DNA of 21,794 nucleotides from XYD12-FULL-36-8 sp041739035 (GCA_041739035.1 JBGSOQ010000008.1:1-21794), one strand, 5' to 3'. Counted from the stretch's first letter, positions 11,201-18,030 are shown. Numbers and translations: made by a program. Notes: generated by a model not told the origin, from the letters alone.

Positions 11201-11816
11201 GCTGGTTTTCATATTCAAAAGTTCTTTCCGTGTTCCAATCAGCCACAATGTTTAACTTATCTCCGATTGTTCCGCTGACATTTATTTGAACTTGCTGCTT
11301 GAAGTCAGGTTCATTTCTCGTATTGCCTAGACGTGAAGCTGTTACGCCTTCAGTTGTTTCATTTCGCCAGGCTCCATGAATATCAACCGCCCCGCCAATT
11401 CTCAAACTAATTTTCGGTTCACCAAAAATGCTCAAAACGCCAACACTCGGAAGAGGTATCTCGAGATTAGTTATGTCTTTGATCAGTTCGCCTAATTCTT
11501 TCTTAGTTTCCTTTAATTCATAAGCATAGCCGAGGCTTTCCCAAATTTCACGCTCACGTAATCCGAGCCTCATTTGAATGTAATCATCGATTGTCATCCG
11601 CAAAATAATTTTGGTTTTCTGGCCGGCAATTTTTTCAACCACTTCAACAAATTGGCCAGTTGAATCAATTTGAATTGAACGGGACACAAACCTTTGGTCG
11701 GGCTGTGCAAAGAACTTAGACTGCTTTTTCCTTTTCAGCTCAACATAAGGTTTATCTTCTCTAGAGTATTTGAAATATTTCATCCGCGCAGTAGAATCGA
11801 GAGCGGCTGAATCCAC
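5259..11816 (-). CDS. sprA: T9SS outer-membrane translocon protein SprA (cell surface protein SprA)
   Basis: SprA (Sov in Porphyromonas) is the giant outer-membrane beta-barrel that forms the type IX secretion channel. This frame gives 2185 residues counted from a GTG codon at 11816, but coding clearly continues upstream (see 11817-12257); with that extension the length approaches the 2300-2500 residues usual for the family. Diagnostic stretches include GDKLNIVADWNTERTFEYE and EAGNVSLQTSPLVGGSEALFG at about residues 180-235. An Asp-rich, Ca-binding-like segment (DTEDIDGNDAIDVDG) lies near residue 935. Long alternating barrel strands fill the C-terminal half, and a Pro/Thr/Arg-rich linker sits near residue 1710. 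The protein ends on a barrel strand. porX follows 76 nt downstream and is probably co-transcribed. Confidence 0.95.
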   Translation of the reverse strand: MDSAALDSTARMKYFKYSREDKPYVELKRKKQSKFFAQPDQRFVSRSIQIDSTGQFVEVVEKIAGQKTKIILRMTIDDYIQMRLGLREREIWESLGYAYELKETKKELGELIKDITNLEIPLPSVGVLSIFGEPKISLRIGGAVDIHGAWRNETTEGVTASRLGNTRNEPDFKQQVQINVSGTIGDKLNIVADWNTERTFEYENQLKIKYTGYEDEIVQSVEAGNVSLQTSPLVGGSEALFGVKANFKVGPLSLTTIASQKKGEVKEVSVSGGTTSQTFEKRGYDYSTNHYFVDTLYASQNPELNLFQRYYSKATPEIDSRYLIKDIEVWKSIQTIGKDPAKERLANAFIDLPSRLVGVKYPETLREDILPVPGTSESGRFRLLTKGDDYNLNEYTGFLTFNTQINNDDIIAVAYRVENSQGAQDDGFYGEFITTAATDSQRLILKLVKPANLQPGGNFAQAWKLQLKNIYPVGGRNIKKEGFEFQVKYELSGQDPVVELPGTQGNVRLLNAFGFDNYDAADQANPDNIFDWRTNLTIIPQTGEIIFPVLEPFGSNIPTDLQNSDSLKFQAVYDLTKTFAQQQKVKDKWILTGKYSGEASSVYQLGFNVVENSVRVRLSGRELTPGVDYIVDYNIGQLTIRNDAALVPGADLKITYEQNDLFQLASKTLLGARGIFDISQKTKLGFSILNLNQQTLSDKVRIGEEPLSNTIYGVDFSTSGDLPFLTKLLDKVISTKQMSSFTLQGEVAYMNPDPNTKKSTISSDQGSSIAYIDDFEGAKRIIPVGVSYTAWKDLSPPERLPTHPFLTDQALMDYKAKSFWFTATPSNVRVQDIWGSRKRVSKQDDNVTVMDYVFLPDTLGTYNYTPTLQDRNKNWGGIMKLLSSTASNLVEENVEFIEFWLKIENAPINSKAYIDIGRISEDVIPNRKLDTEDIDGNDAIDVDGKEDTGIDGLTDAQERAEKVSTASDPSGDNFSFTASGSVTSIFDYYNINGTQGNAILSDIGRLPDTEDLNRNGNINLINSFFRYEIPLDTSAQTNKFISGGGDNDGWYLYRIPLKDTLTKVGEPSFTTVEAIRFFIIGVDQMVHLRFAEFNLVGSQWQKVLPQDTILSVSVISYEDNPNYEIPTGVNQERDRTKPDEEVFRNEQSLNLIIQNLPDGESREAVRYLYRPLDVFNYKEMKLFIHGDNNYGPNSVSSLDEDYNSEVYFRFGTDSNNYYEYRQPVRPGWNEIKIIFAQLTSIKQARDSANQTIKVPLPGLTGHFYLVKGTPTLTQVKFLTVGIFNTNNPNSIGNLSGEVWVNELRVIGAEDTPGWAYSMSASLRMADILSVNFNMSRTDPYFHRLADRFGSRVESRNWAASADLDVLKLLPINLPESNLRLNYSHSESIGKPLYLPGTDVKVDQAAQQLRDIINDSSKTLTKTPEQLISESQTVNVSDSWSLSNIKLKIPTQLWFIRDSFNSITMGFNYNKTFSRSPTVLSNKSWIWNYNLSYGLSLSPDYFIYPANIPVIGSILSLLVDYRNAKIYFTPQTLSFNFTAKRNRNVNVSRQQNNINSQEIISRDFTTSRGFNLAWKVTEGGLLNLSSSYNVNVSSSLAFLETDQYGRQRSESQIWGDIFSGKFFGKDFQYQQSVDFRTSPRLPSLWDINKFFTVSTGYSASYQWNSDFRQEVLGRGAGFSSKVNATLTLKLKSLMQPLFQEVPEEKVTPPPTTTTTQTRTRGRERTVEEDLKNNLLVSDSSKIISDSLQLVLTDSSMVADTLLDGTPKKSILTNALKFLKSFVKVVLFDYETINFSFSSDNNVSKTGIAGKGTGFYNFWGITFNANNGPSRAFMFGLSDDVGPRAADGNLQDVFSQKNNFDFKTSRPLWEGAKIDLNWKVGWSINKSTNLRSDATGRTTVTNITSSGTIDRSFLSFPPSLFLSVFNSSIKRVNELYDPDSPNPRESLSAAFVEGFESFPIFSKLSFLNDFVKYVPRPNWRISWDGLESFFMFKSFAKRVSLTHEYKSGYTEGWKLTPDGNKEILTQRIDYAFSPLAGLNFTFADLWGGNLTSSVKYSTRTSFDLGSSTRNITETFSRDIGITAGYSKSGFELPLFGISLKNDIEFSFSYNSTKNSTVIFDMTDFIEDGTPRDGTIRTTLEPRIKYTISSKVTLSIFYRRSSVEPEGAARIPPTTTNEAGLDVHISIQ

Positions 11817-12257
11817 CTTTACTGTATCAACTAATGATAAAAGAGAATCGGGTTTTACTTTACTCGTATCGGATAATAATAATTTATCTTCGATTGTTTC
11901 CTTAGAATTATCTTTAAGTGTATCATCTAGTCTTTGCGGAAGCGTTTCTTTTGTGTTGCTTGAGTCGTTAGGCGGAGAAAGAAAATCTAAAGCATTATTG
12001 CCAGCGGAAATATCGGAAAAATTATCAACAGACTTTAATTGCTTGGAAGATAAACTGTTTTTATGAGAAGTTTGTAATTGAAGAAGTGCATCAATCCAGA
12101 GTTCTTTATTGACCTGGGAATGATATTGGGAGAAAAATCCAAAATTTGTTGCGACATAAAATATAAATACCGATGCCGCAAGAATTTGGAGAAATTCTCT
12201 AAATAGATTTATTTTTTTACGTCTGATGATAATCCTAATTACGAAAAATGAAACAAT
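11817..12257 (-). other. sprA: Probable 5' coding extension of sprA with signal peptide but no canonical start codon
   Basis: The sprA frame stays open from 11816 up to the in-frame TGA at 12258-12260 and contains no ATG, GTG or TTG upstream of the GTG at 11816. The translation looks real: RRKKINLFREFLQILAASVF and following hydrophobic residues make a classic signal peptide (12224 to about 12130). A Ser/Asp/Lys-rich linker precedes the recognised SprA sequence, as expected for an exported protein. Starting at the GTG would leave an outer-membrane protein with no signal peptide. Possible starts are the ATT/ATC codons at 12233-12225, about 6 nt after an AGGA. Alternatively there is a start-codon mutation or a sequence error. 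Confidence 0.7.
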
Positions 12258-12583
12258 TCAAACTGTAAAAAATACTATAAGAATCCTCCAAATGTTAATT
12301 ATTTCGCCGAAAAATTATGTAAATAAAGCTTTAATATCAAGAATAATCTTAAACCAATATTTACACTAAAAACTTAGGACTTTACAGGAAGTCAAGTAAG
12401 GTAATTTTTTGCGACTGTGTTCCTAAATAGATATGCCAGATTTCACGTTCCCAATCCGAATCTAAAATTTGGCAGATCTACCGATGAAAATTCAGTAAAT
12501 TTTATAATGAATTATTTGTGCTGCAGAAAATTTTATTTTAGCTATTGACTTTAGTCGGTTCTCACAAACTATACAAAAAAAAA
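12258..12583. other. Intergenic region upstream of sprA
   Basis: This AT-rich stretch lies between the T9SS cargo gene, which ends at 12584, and sprA. On the minus strand it holds a good Shine-Dalgarno-like GGAGGA at 12289-12284. Six nt further down is an ATA codon in the sprA frame, but that frame meets TGA at 12260. A possible TTGACT promoter box lies at 12395-12390. I see no convincing hairpin terminator for the cargo gene and no gene in the rest. Confidence 0.5.
12367..12395 (-). promoter_or_regulatory. Possible sprA promoter overlapping a short inverted repeat
   Basis: The minus strand reads TTGACT (12395-12390), then 17 nt, then TTTTTA (12372-12367); the second box is a poor match to a sigma-70 -10 element. 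A 5-bp inverted repeat GACTT/AAGTC (12378-12382 and 12389-12393) overlaps the first box and could be an operator. Weak evidence. Confidence 0.25.
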
Positions 12584-14893
12584 CTACCTCAATAGAACCA
12601 TCTTTTTTATTTGACTTTGACTTCCTGCTCTCAGCGCGTAAAAATAAACTCCGGATGCCATTCTGTATCGCTCAGTATTGAAAGCTACAGAATAAGTTCC
12701 GGGATTCATTTCTTCATTTACGAGTGTAGCAATTTCTCTGCCGAGAATATCGAAAACTTTTAGAGTTACCAAGCCTACATCATTTCTTCCCTTTACTAAA
12801 GGAGAGTATGAAAGAAGGTTTTGAATAGCAAACTTAATAGTTGTAGTTGGATTAAAGGGATTCGGATAATTCTGAAATAATTCAAACTTCTGCGGTAAAA
12901 AATTTTCATTTTTAACATCTGAAATTATATAAGCTTTGTTAGTGGTAAAGTAGAATGTATCTGCCGGAGTGATTGGCCTCTTTGTTAAGACGAAATTTGT
13001 ATCACCGATATTCGGCATGATAACATTTCCTCCCGGAAGAGTCGTGTTTATCTGAGCATGTGTGTTAAATGGATTTACTTGATAAGGCGGCGGAGTAATA
13101 AACACAATTTCTTCTTGTGTATCCCACTTAAAATTTTTTGTTGCGGCAAGTTCCTTAACGAGAATTGTGATTTTCGAATTATCCTTCAAATTTCTGGCTA
13201 AAAAAGGAACTATGACATTTTTCTGTCCGGTTGTTGATAAAGCAGTGTCAAGTGGCGCAGAGTAATGGCCTGTTGGCAATGTATCGGTAGAACCCCAAAT
13301 GAAGGCGATGTCAATTGGGGCAAGAAGCTTTTGTCCCGATGCTGGCGGCACATAGGAAAAACTCAAATTGCTTCCCGAATTATTTACAAAATACACGCTG
13401 GCATTAAGTTCCAATTTAAATTGAGGTAAAAACTCGACGGCAATTCCGTCAAATGTTGGAGTCAGATAAAAAGTATTTACTCCTTTATTGATTGGAAAAT
13501 TTTGAACTTTAATTTCAGAATTGTTCTCATCTTCAATTTTAGCATAAACAGTGTCGGATGAACCCGGAACATGGAATGAAACAAGATAAGTATGTCCCGT
13601 TAATGCAGTAGAATCAATTACTTGAGCAATTAATCGTGCCGTTGTTGTACCATTTGGATGAGAATAAAACGTTGGGTCAATGACTCCTTGAGACTTATCA
13701 GGTTTAATTTGCTTCGCAACTATATCATAATCAGTCCCGAATTGGTTCCAGCTTGACCAAACAGCTAATAGTTCATCATCATCGGTCACGACAAAATCCG
13801 GTTCCCACTGGAATGATTCCGAATAATTATTAACAATGGTTTCAAATGTGTAAGTCTGATTGTTCTCATCAATAAATACAGCTATAACTCCTTCTCTACT
13901 GCCATCCTGCTTCCAGCTTGACCAGGCTACTGCTGCATTTTTGCCAGCCAATTTTTTAATTTTCGGAAGCCATTGATATTGTGCCGTAGTTTTATTAATC
14001 CGATCTTCATTCCCAATTTTTTGGCCTAATGAATTAAATCTTTGAACATAAATTCCACCATCATCCCCATCTTGCTCCCAGCTGCACCAGGCAACTATGA
14101 AAGAGTCATCATCAAATATTTCAACATCACCAAACCATTGATAATCCGTCATATAAGTGTTAATTTGAAATTCGTTTGTATTTGCTGTTCCATCTGAATT
14201 AAAAATTCTACCATACATTCCGTAACCGGAACCATCTTGCTTGAATGATTCCCAAATTACTACAAACTTTTCATCTGAAAAATATTTTAGTCTCGGTTTA
14301 GCTTGACTGTAAGCGGTTGTTGTATTTACCCTAAATTCGACTCCGACTTTATTTCCTAAAGCATCAAATCTTTGAGCATAGACTCCCCTATCACCGCCAT
14401 CCTGATGCCACGAATCCCATGCAACGATAAATTCTCCAGTAGCTCTAATTGCAACAGCAGGATTGCTTTGAGTATTTGATGTTGTTGTATTGACAAGTAT
14501 TTCATTTCCTTGAGGTGAGTTCATGTTAAATATTCTTGCTTTAATATCATACGCCGAAGAAAGATCAGTGAATGAAGACCAAACAACTACACTCTTTCCG
14601 CCTGCATTAGTTGCGATGGTAGGTTTTTCTTGCTTAAATGGAGTAGATTCATTAACAAGGATTTCGCTGCCGACTTTTTCATTTTTCGAATTAAACTGCT
14701 GAAGATAAATCGGATAGGGCGAGATCGATGAAAATGGAACAATTGATTGCCAAACAACATAATAATTTCCATTTCCGTCTTTATTAATAGATGGCCAACG
14801 CTGAGTTGAGTCAGTAATTGTATTAACTAAGAATTCGCTTTGAGAAAAAAGTAGAGATGAACTTAAAATAAATAATGCTAATAATTTTTTCAT
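12584..14893 (-). CDS. T9SS-secreted protein with seven propeller-like repeats and C-terminal sorting domain
   Basis: A 769-residue protein starting at the ATG at 14893. That start is chosen over a longer open frame because GGGAGG lies 6 nt upstream and MKKLLALFILSSSLLFSQ is a clear signal peptide; the 65 residues encoded upstream overlap the vanX-like gene. Residues ~20-400 hold seven repeats of about 53 residues, each centred on a V-V/A/I-W-x-S core (VVWQS, VVWSS, VAWDS, VIWES, VAWCS, VAWSS, AVWSS). Asp/Gly loops and a 'YxQRFxxxGxxxGxEIxVN' tail accompany them, suggesting a seven-bladed beta-propeller. A beta-rich middle region of unknown type follows. Residues ~670-769 are a T9SS type A sorting domain (NYPNPFNPTTTIKF ... 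LKVFDILGREIATLV ... GVYFYALRAG ... KKMVLLR). Binding partner and activity are unknown. Confidence 0.85.
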   Translation of the reverse strand: MKKLLALFILSSSLLFSQSEFLVNTITDSTQRWPSINKDGNGNYYVVWQSIVPFSSISPYPIYLQQFNSKNEKVGSEILVNESTPFKQEKPTIATNAGGKSVVVWSSFTDLSSAYDIKARIFNMNSPQGNEILVNTTTSNTQSNPAVAIRATGEFIVAWDSWHQDGGDRGVYAQRFDALGNKVGVEFRVNTTTAYSQAKPRLKYFSDEKFVVIWESFKQDGSGYGMYGRIFNSDGTANTNEFQINTYMTDYQWFGDVEIFDDDSFIVAWCSWEQDGDDGGIYVQRFNSLGQKIGNEDRINKTTAQYQWLPKIKKLAGKNAAVAWSSWKQDGSREGVIAVFIDENNQTYTFETIVNNYSESFQWEPDFVVTDDDELLAVWSSWNQFGTDYDIVAKQIKPDKSQGVIDPTFYSHPNGTTTARLIAQVIDSTALTGHTYLVSFHVPGSSDTVYAKIEDENNSEIKVQNFPINKGVNTFYLTPTFDGIAVEFLPQFKLELNASVYFVNNSGSNLSFSYVPPASGQKLLAPIDIAFIWGSTDTLPTGHYSAPLDTALSTTGQKNVIVPFLARNLKDNSKITILVKELAATKNFKWDTQEEIVFITPPPYQVNPFNTHAQINTTLPGGNVIMPNIGDTNFVLTKRPITPADTFYFTTNKAYIISDVKNENFLPQKFELFQNYPNPFNPTTTIKFAIQNLLSYSPLVKGRNDVGLVTLKVFDILGREIATLVNEEMNPGTYSVAFNTERYRMASGVYFYALRAGSQSQIKKMVLLR

Positions 14894-14899
14894 GATTTG

Positions 14900-14905
14900 C
14901 CTCCC
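14900..14905 (-). promoter_or_regulatory. Ribosome-binding site that fixes the start of the T9SS cargo gene
   Basis: GGGAGG on the minus strand, 6 nt before the ATG at 14893. Its first G is the last base of the TAG stop of the upstream dipeptidase gene, so the two genes are probably translationally coupled. Confidence 0.8.
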
Positions 14906-15543
14906 TACTTCATCTGAAAATCTAACAATGGTAAACTTGAAGCACCGCTGATTGAATAGTGCCACCACTCTGCATCGTAAGGAACAAAACCGCCTACCTG
15001 CGTCATCATATTGTATAGTAAAGTTCTGTTTGCAATGATATTTGGCGGGAGATTCACATATGAATGTGCTGCTTCCGGCCCAAACCAATCGAACTCTGTT
15101 GGCATTGGAAGTTCTTGCCCAGTTGACATATCTACAATAGAAACATCAATTGCACCTCCACGATTATGAATTGAACCTGAATTTGGATCTGCTACGAAAA
15201 CGGGATTTGGAAAAATTTCGAACATTAGATATTGAACGGCACGCGGACGATAACCATCATAAATTTTTATTCCAAGTCCTTTCGGATAACTGTTGCCATC
15301 ATACGAATTAATTTGCTTCAGACTATCATGAACAAGTTTTAGCTTATTGATTGCCCCAATCGATAAATACGCTTCATCAACCGAATAGAGTTTTTGACTT
15401 GTAAAATTGTCTTGAGTACTGTAGCGAATATCAAGCCCAACATCAGGGATAAGCTGTTTGACTGGTACAACTTCATCAGAAGCCGATTGAGCATTAATCA
15501 GAATTGTTGTAATGAGTAGAAATGATGCTAAGAATGTCTTCAT
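14905..15543 (-). CDS. Exported VanX-type D-Ala-D-Ala dipeptidase (peptidase family M15D)
   Basis: A 212-residue zinc peptidase predicted to cleave D-alanyl-D-alanine or related peptidoglycan dipeptides. The catalytic set is complete: SxHxxGxAxD (SIHNRGGAID, zinc ligands His126 and Asp133), and EWWH with general base Glu192 and zinc ligand His195. The conserved GYRP arginine is Arg99. Unlike the cytoplasmic vancomycin-resistance VanX, it begins with a signal peptide (MKTFLASFLLITTILINAQS), so it should act in the periplasm, as proposed for DdpX or PcgL-like enzymes in peptidoglycan turnover. GAGGATG precedes the ATG. It is followed after 11 nt by the T9SS cargo gene. No vanHA-type neighbours are present, so a resistance role is unlikely. 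Confidence 0.88.
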   Translation of the reverse strand: MKTFLASFLLITTILINAQSASDEVVPVKQLIPDVGLDIRYSTQDNFTSQKLYSVDEAYLSIGAINKLKLVHDSLKQINSYDGNSYPKGLGIKIYDGYRPRAVQYLMFEIFPNPVFVADPNSGSIHNRGGAIDVSIVDMSTGQELPMPTEFDWFGPEAAHSYVNLPPNIIANRTLLYNMMTQVGGFVPYDAEWWHYSISGASSLPLLDFQMK

Positions 15544-15708
15544 ATCATCCTCAACTGTAATGAAGTGTTAGTTTATTTTTTGTAAATATAGTCAATAATT
15601 TTTACAAATTTAAGTTTGATAGTTTAAAGTTTCCTCTACTTCTAACTCAAGTTGTATCGCAAACACTTGATGCCATTAGTTTTAAAGAAAAATTACATTG
15701 AAAAGAGA

Positions 15709-17046
15709 CTAAGCAATAATTCGGTGCTTACTTTTATAATTGAAACGTGTCGTCAGCAATATTGCAGATGCGGTGAGACCGATTAATAATCCAATCCAAA
15801 CACCTTGAACTCCAAGATTAAGGAAAAAACCTAGTAAGTAACCAATTGGCAGGCCTATAATCCAATAGGAGATGAAGGTAATTGCAGTTGGGATTTTCAC
15901 ATCAGTTAGTCCTCGCAGAATGCCGATTCCGACAGCTTGCGTTCCATCAGACAATTGGAATAATGCCGCAATAATCAATAGCGAAGAAGCGATTGAAATT
16001 ACTTCTTGATCGGAAATGTATAAACTTGGCAAAAATTTTCTAAATATTATGAATGTTGTTCCCGCACTTAACATTACGGATGCACCAAGTAAGATAGCAG
16101 AAAATCCTGCCCGACGAGTTTCTGTTATATCCCCTCTTCCAACTCCATTGCCAACACGGATTCCTCCGGCCGCAGAAATTCCTGTAACAGCCATAAATGA
16201 TATTGACGCAAGATTTATTGCAATCTGATGCGCTGCCAGCGATTTTGCTCCTAACCATCCAACCATAACAACAGCAGAAGAAAATGCTCCGACTTCAAAA
16301 AAGTATTGAAACCCGCTGGGTATTCCCAACCTTAAAATCTTTTTAATCGCTGTAAACTCTAATTTTCGGACAATCATAGAAAGATCAAACTCTTTAAATC
16401 TTTTTGATCTGTTAACATAAAGAATCAACACAACAGCCATAAATATTCTTGAGATTGAAGTCGCTATACCTGCGCCATCAAGTTCAAGTCTAGGAAAACC
16501 AAGGTTTCCAAAAATTAAAATCCAATTAACAAAAGCATTAACAAAATTTGCAACTATGGTAACAACCATTGGTGGTTGAGTTACAGAAAGCCCTTCAATG
16601 AATTGTTTATAACTTTGATAAATCATCCAAGGAAGGATGGAGATACCCAATAGTTTTGTGTAAGATGAGGCATATTCAACAACCAATGGCGGCTGGTTCA
16701 AGTAATGAATCAATTCTGAAGCACCTAAAATCAATACCGTCATCGTAATTCCAAATGAAAAATTAACGACCATTGATTGCTTAAATAAAATTTGAGCTTC
16801 ATCATGTTTCTCTGCACCAATGCTGATGGCAACTAATGGTGTAACCGCCATAGAAACACCTAATCCAACTATCAAAATTAAAATTACAATATGATTTGCC
16901 AGCGCCGCTGCAGCTAGGTAATCGGCACCTAATTCGCCCACCATTAAGCTGTCAACAACTCCCATCATTATTAAACCTAACTGTCCAATTATAACAGGAA
17001 CAGCTAAATTAAAAGTGTTTATAATATGTTTTCTGAACGTCTGCAT
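15709..17046 (-). CDS. MATE family efflux transporter
   Basis: A 445-residue inner-membrane protein with about 12 hydrophobic segments in two similar halves, the size and layout of NorM/DinF-type cation-coupled exporters. The N-terminal stretch FNLAVPVIIGQLGLIMMGVVDSLMVGELGADYLAAAALAN is characteristic of the family. The second half begins with the matching pattern LRLGIPSGFQYFFEVGAFSSAVVMVGWLGAKSLAAHQIAINL. Family substrates are drugs, cationic dyes or metabolites; none can be named here. It is separated from the upstream HEAT-repeat gene by a terminator at 17125-17151 and from the vanX-like gene by 165 nt, so it is probably transcribed alone. Confidence 0.93.
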   Translation of the reverse strand: MQTFRKHIINTFNLAVPVIIGQLGLIMMGVVDSLMVGELGADYLAAAALANHIVILILIVGLGVSMAVTPLVAISIGAEKHDEAQILFKQSMVVNFSFGITMTVLILGASELIHYLNQPPLVVEYASSYTKLLGISILPWMIYQSYKQFIEGLSVTQPPMVVTIVANFVNAFVNWILIFGNLGFPRLELDGAGIATSISRIFMAVVLILYVNRSKRFKEFDLSMIVRKLEFTAIKKILRLGIPSGFQYFFEVGAFSSAVVMVGWLGAKSLAAHQIAINLASISFMAVTGISAAGGIRVGNGVGRGDITETRRAGFSAILLGASVMLSAGTTFIIFRKFLPSLYISDQEVISIASSLLIIAALFQLSDGTQAVGIGILRGLTDVKIPTAITFISYWIIGLPIGYLLGFFLNLGVQGVWIGLLIGLTASAILLTTRFNYKSKHRIIA

Positions 17047-17124
17047 TAATTGAACTATGATTAGGGACTATTTAGTCGTTGAATTTATTTTGCGGAAGGA
17101 AAATTATCTAATCGAATAGAGAAT

Positions 17125-17151
17125 AAAAAACCCGGAACATAATATTCCGGG
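17125..17151 (-). terminator. Rho-independent terminator after the HEAT-repeat gene
   Basis: A perfect 7-bp stem CCCGGAA/TTCCGGG (17131-17137 and 17145-17151) with a 7-nt loop is followed on the minus strand by six T residues (17130-17125). It lies about 50 nt beyond the stop of the small HEAT-repeat gene and insulates the MATE gene from it. Confidence 0.85.
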
Positions 17152-17200
17152 CCTCATCACTTCATTTGGTGGAGAAAGAGAAGTGTGATTAGAAACAATT

Positions 17201-17602
17201 TTATCTGCGAGCCAATAATCCCATAACGGTTGATTTTTCTGAATATACGTTGTAAAAATTAGCACATAGCCGTCTTACTCGGTCACTTTGATCAAATCTA
17301 ATTGCCTGTTTGATCGCAAAAATTCCTTTTTCATTACCGATCTTTAATAGTGCAAGTGCAGCGACAATTCTCGCATCCTCACGCTCTTCACTTTTGAGCA
17401 TTCTCATCAACGGAATAACACCTTTTTCACATTTTAACTCCCCGAGCATAAATGCTGCACTAGTTCGAAGTCCAAAATTGTCTGAATTGATCCCCATGAT
17501 TAAACTAGCAATTGTGCAATCGTTTACCTTACCGTCTTTTGCAATAGAAGTAGCAGCGGTGAAAGTAAGCACCGATAATATGATAAGAATTAACTTAGCC
17601 AT
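17201..17602 (-). CDS. Small exported HEAT-repeat protein
   Basis: A 133-residue protein with an N-terminal signal peptide (MAKLILIILSVLTFTAATSIA). Two to three short alpha-helical HEAT-like repeats follow (about residues 28-120), for example 'NFGLRTSAAFMLGELKCEKGVIPLMRMLKSEE' then 'DARIVAALALLKIGNEKGIFAIKQAI'. Two cysteines (28 and 59) lie after the signal sequence and a third is at 113. Such repeats normally bind proteins; no catalytic residues are evident and no specific function can be assigned. The start is supported by AAAGGAGT a few nt upstream. It is monocistronic: tRNA-Ser(GGA) lies upstream in the same direction and a strong terminator lies downstream. Confidence 0.75.
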   Translation of the reverse strand: MAKLILIILSVLTFTAATSIAKDGKVNDCTIASLIMGINSDNFGLRTSAAFMLGELKCEKGVIPLMRMLKSEEREDARIVAALALLKIGNEKGIFAIKQAIRFDQSDRVRRLCANFYNVYSEKSTVMGLLARR

Positions 17603-17823
17603 GTTTGTACTCCTTTGATTATTAAAATCTATTTAGTTATTTACTGACCAAAGGTAAGGAACAAATTATGACTGCAATAGCAATTAGTGATGGATGGTTT
17701 AGAAGAGAGTCTAAGTGGACAAGAATTATCGTGATTGGGGAGAAACATTTTGCGGCCCAAATGAGGTTCTAACCATATTGCTCATAAGGGGATTATCTCA
17801 GTACCATTATACTGAACTTAAAG
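17603..17823. other. Intergenic region between HEAT gene and tRNA-Ser(GGA)
   Basis: The only signal recognised here is the AAAGGAGT ribosome-binding site of the HEAT-repeat gene, next to 17602. A 34-codon open frame on the plus strand (17668-17772) has a purine-rich leader but no recognisable product and is not called as a gene. Confidence 0.4.
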
Positions 17824-17910
17824 CGGAAAGAGAGAGATTCGAACTCTCGGTACGCTTTCACGTACACACGCTTTCCAAGCGTGCCAGATAAGCCACTCCT
17901 GCATCTTTCC
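17824..17910 (-). tRNA. tRNA-Ser (anticodon GGA)
   Basis: An 87-nt class II tRNA. It has acceptor GGAAAGA/TCTTTCC with discriminator G, anticodon stem CACGC/GCGTG with loop TTGGAAA (anticodon GGA at 17876-17874), long variable arm GTACG/CGTAC, and T arm GAGAG-TTCGAAT-CTCTC. The discriminator G and long variable arm fit serine. The 3' CCA is not encoded and must be added by the CCA-adding enzyme. Confidence 0.96.
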
Positions 17911-18030
17911 AAATGCAAGCCAAATATAAAAATTTCGCTTACGTTTACCAAAGAAACCCGAAATTGAAGAATATATTTAATTTCAGAATCCTTGTTCTCA
18001 TGATTTCAATTCAAAAATTATTTTGATAGA

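Noticed and set aside
11770..12066. A 98-codon plus-strand frame opposite the 5' end of sprA.
   Set aside because: It is antisense to the signal-peptide/linker coding extension of sprA and has a low-complexity Ser-rich translation.
14894..15088. An N-terminal extension of 65 residues on the T9SS cargo protein.
   Set aside because: It overlaps the vanX-like gene, precedes a strong ribosome-binding site and a signal peptide, and is not conserved-looking.
14905..15543. A vancomycin-resistance determinant.
   Set aside because: The VanX-like enzyme has a signal peptide and lacks vanH, vanA or regulators nearby; a role in peptidoglycan turnover is more likely.
17668..17772. A 34-codon plus-strand frame with a purine-rich leader between the HEAT gene and tRNA-Ser(GGA).
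   Set aside because: No recognisable domain, signal peptide or composition distinguishes it from chance.
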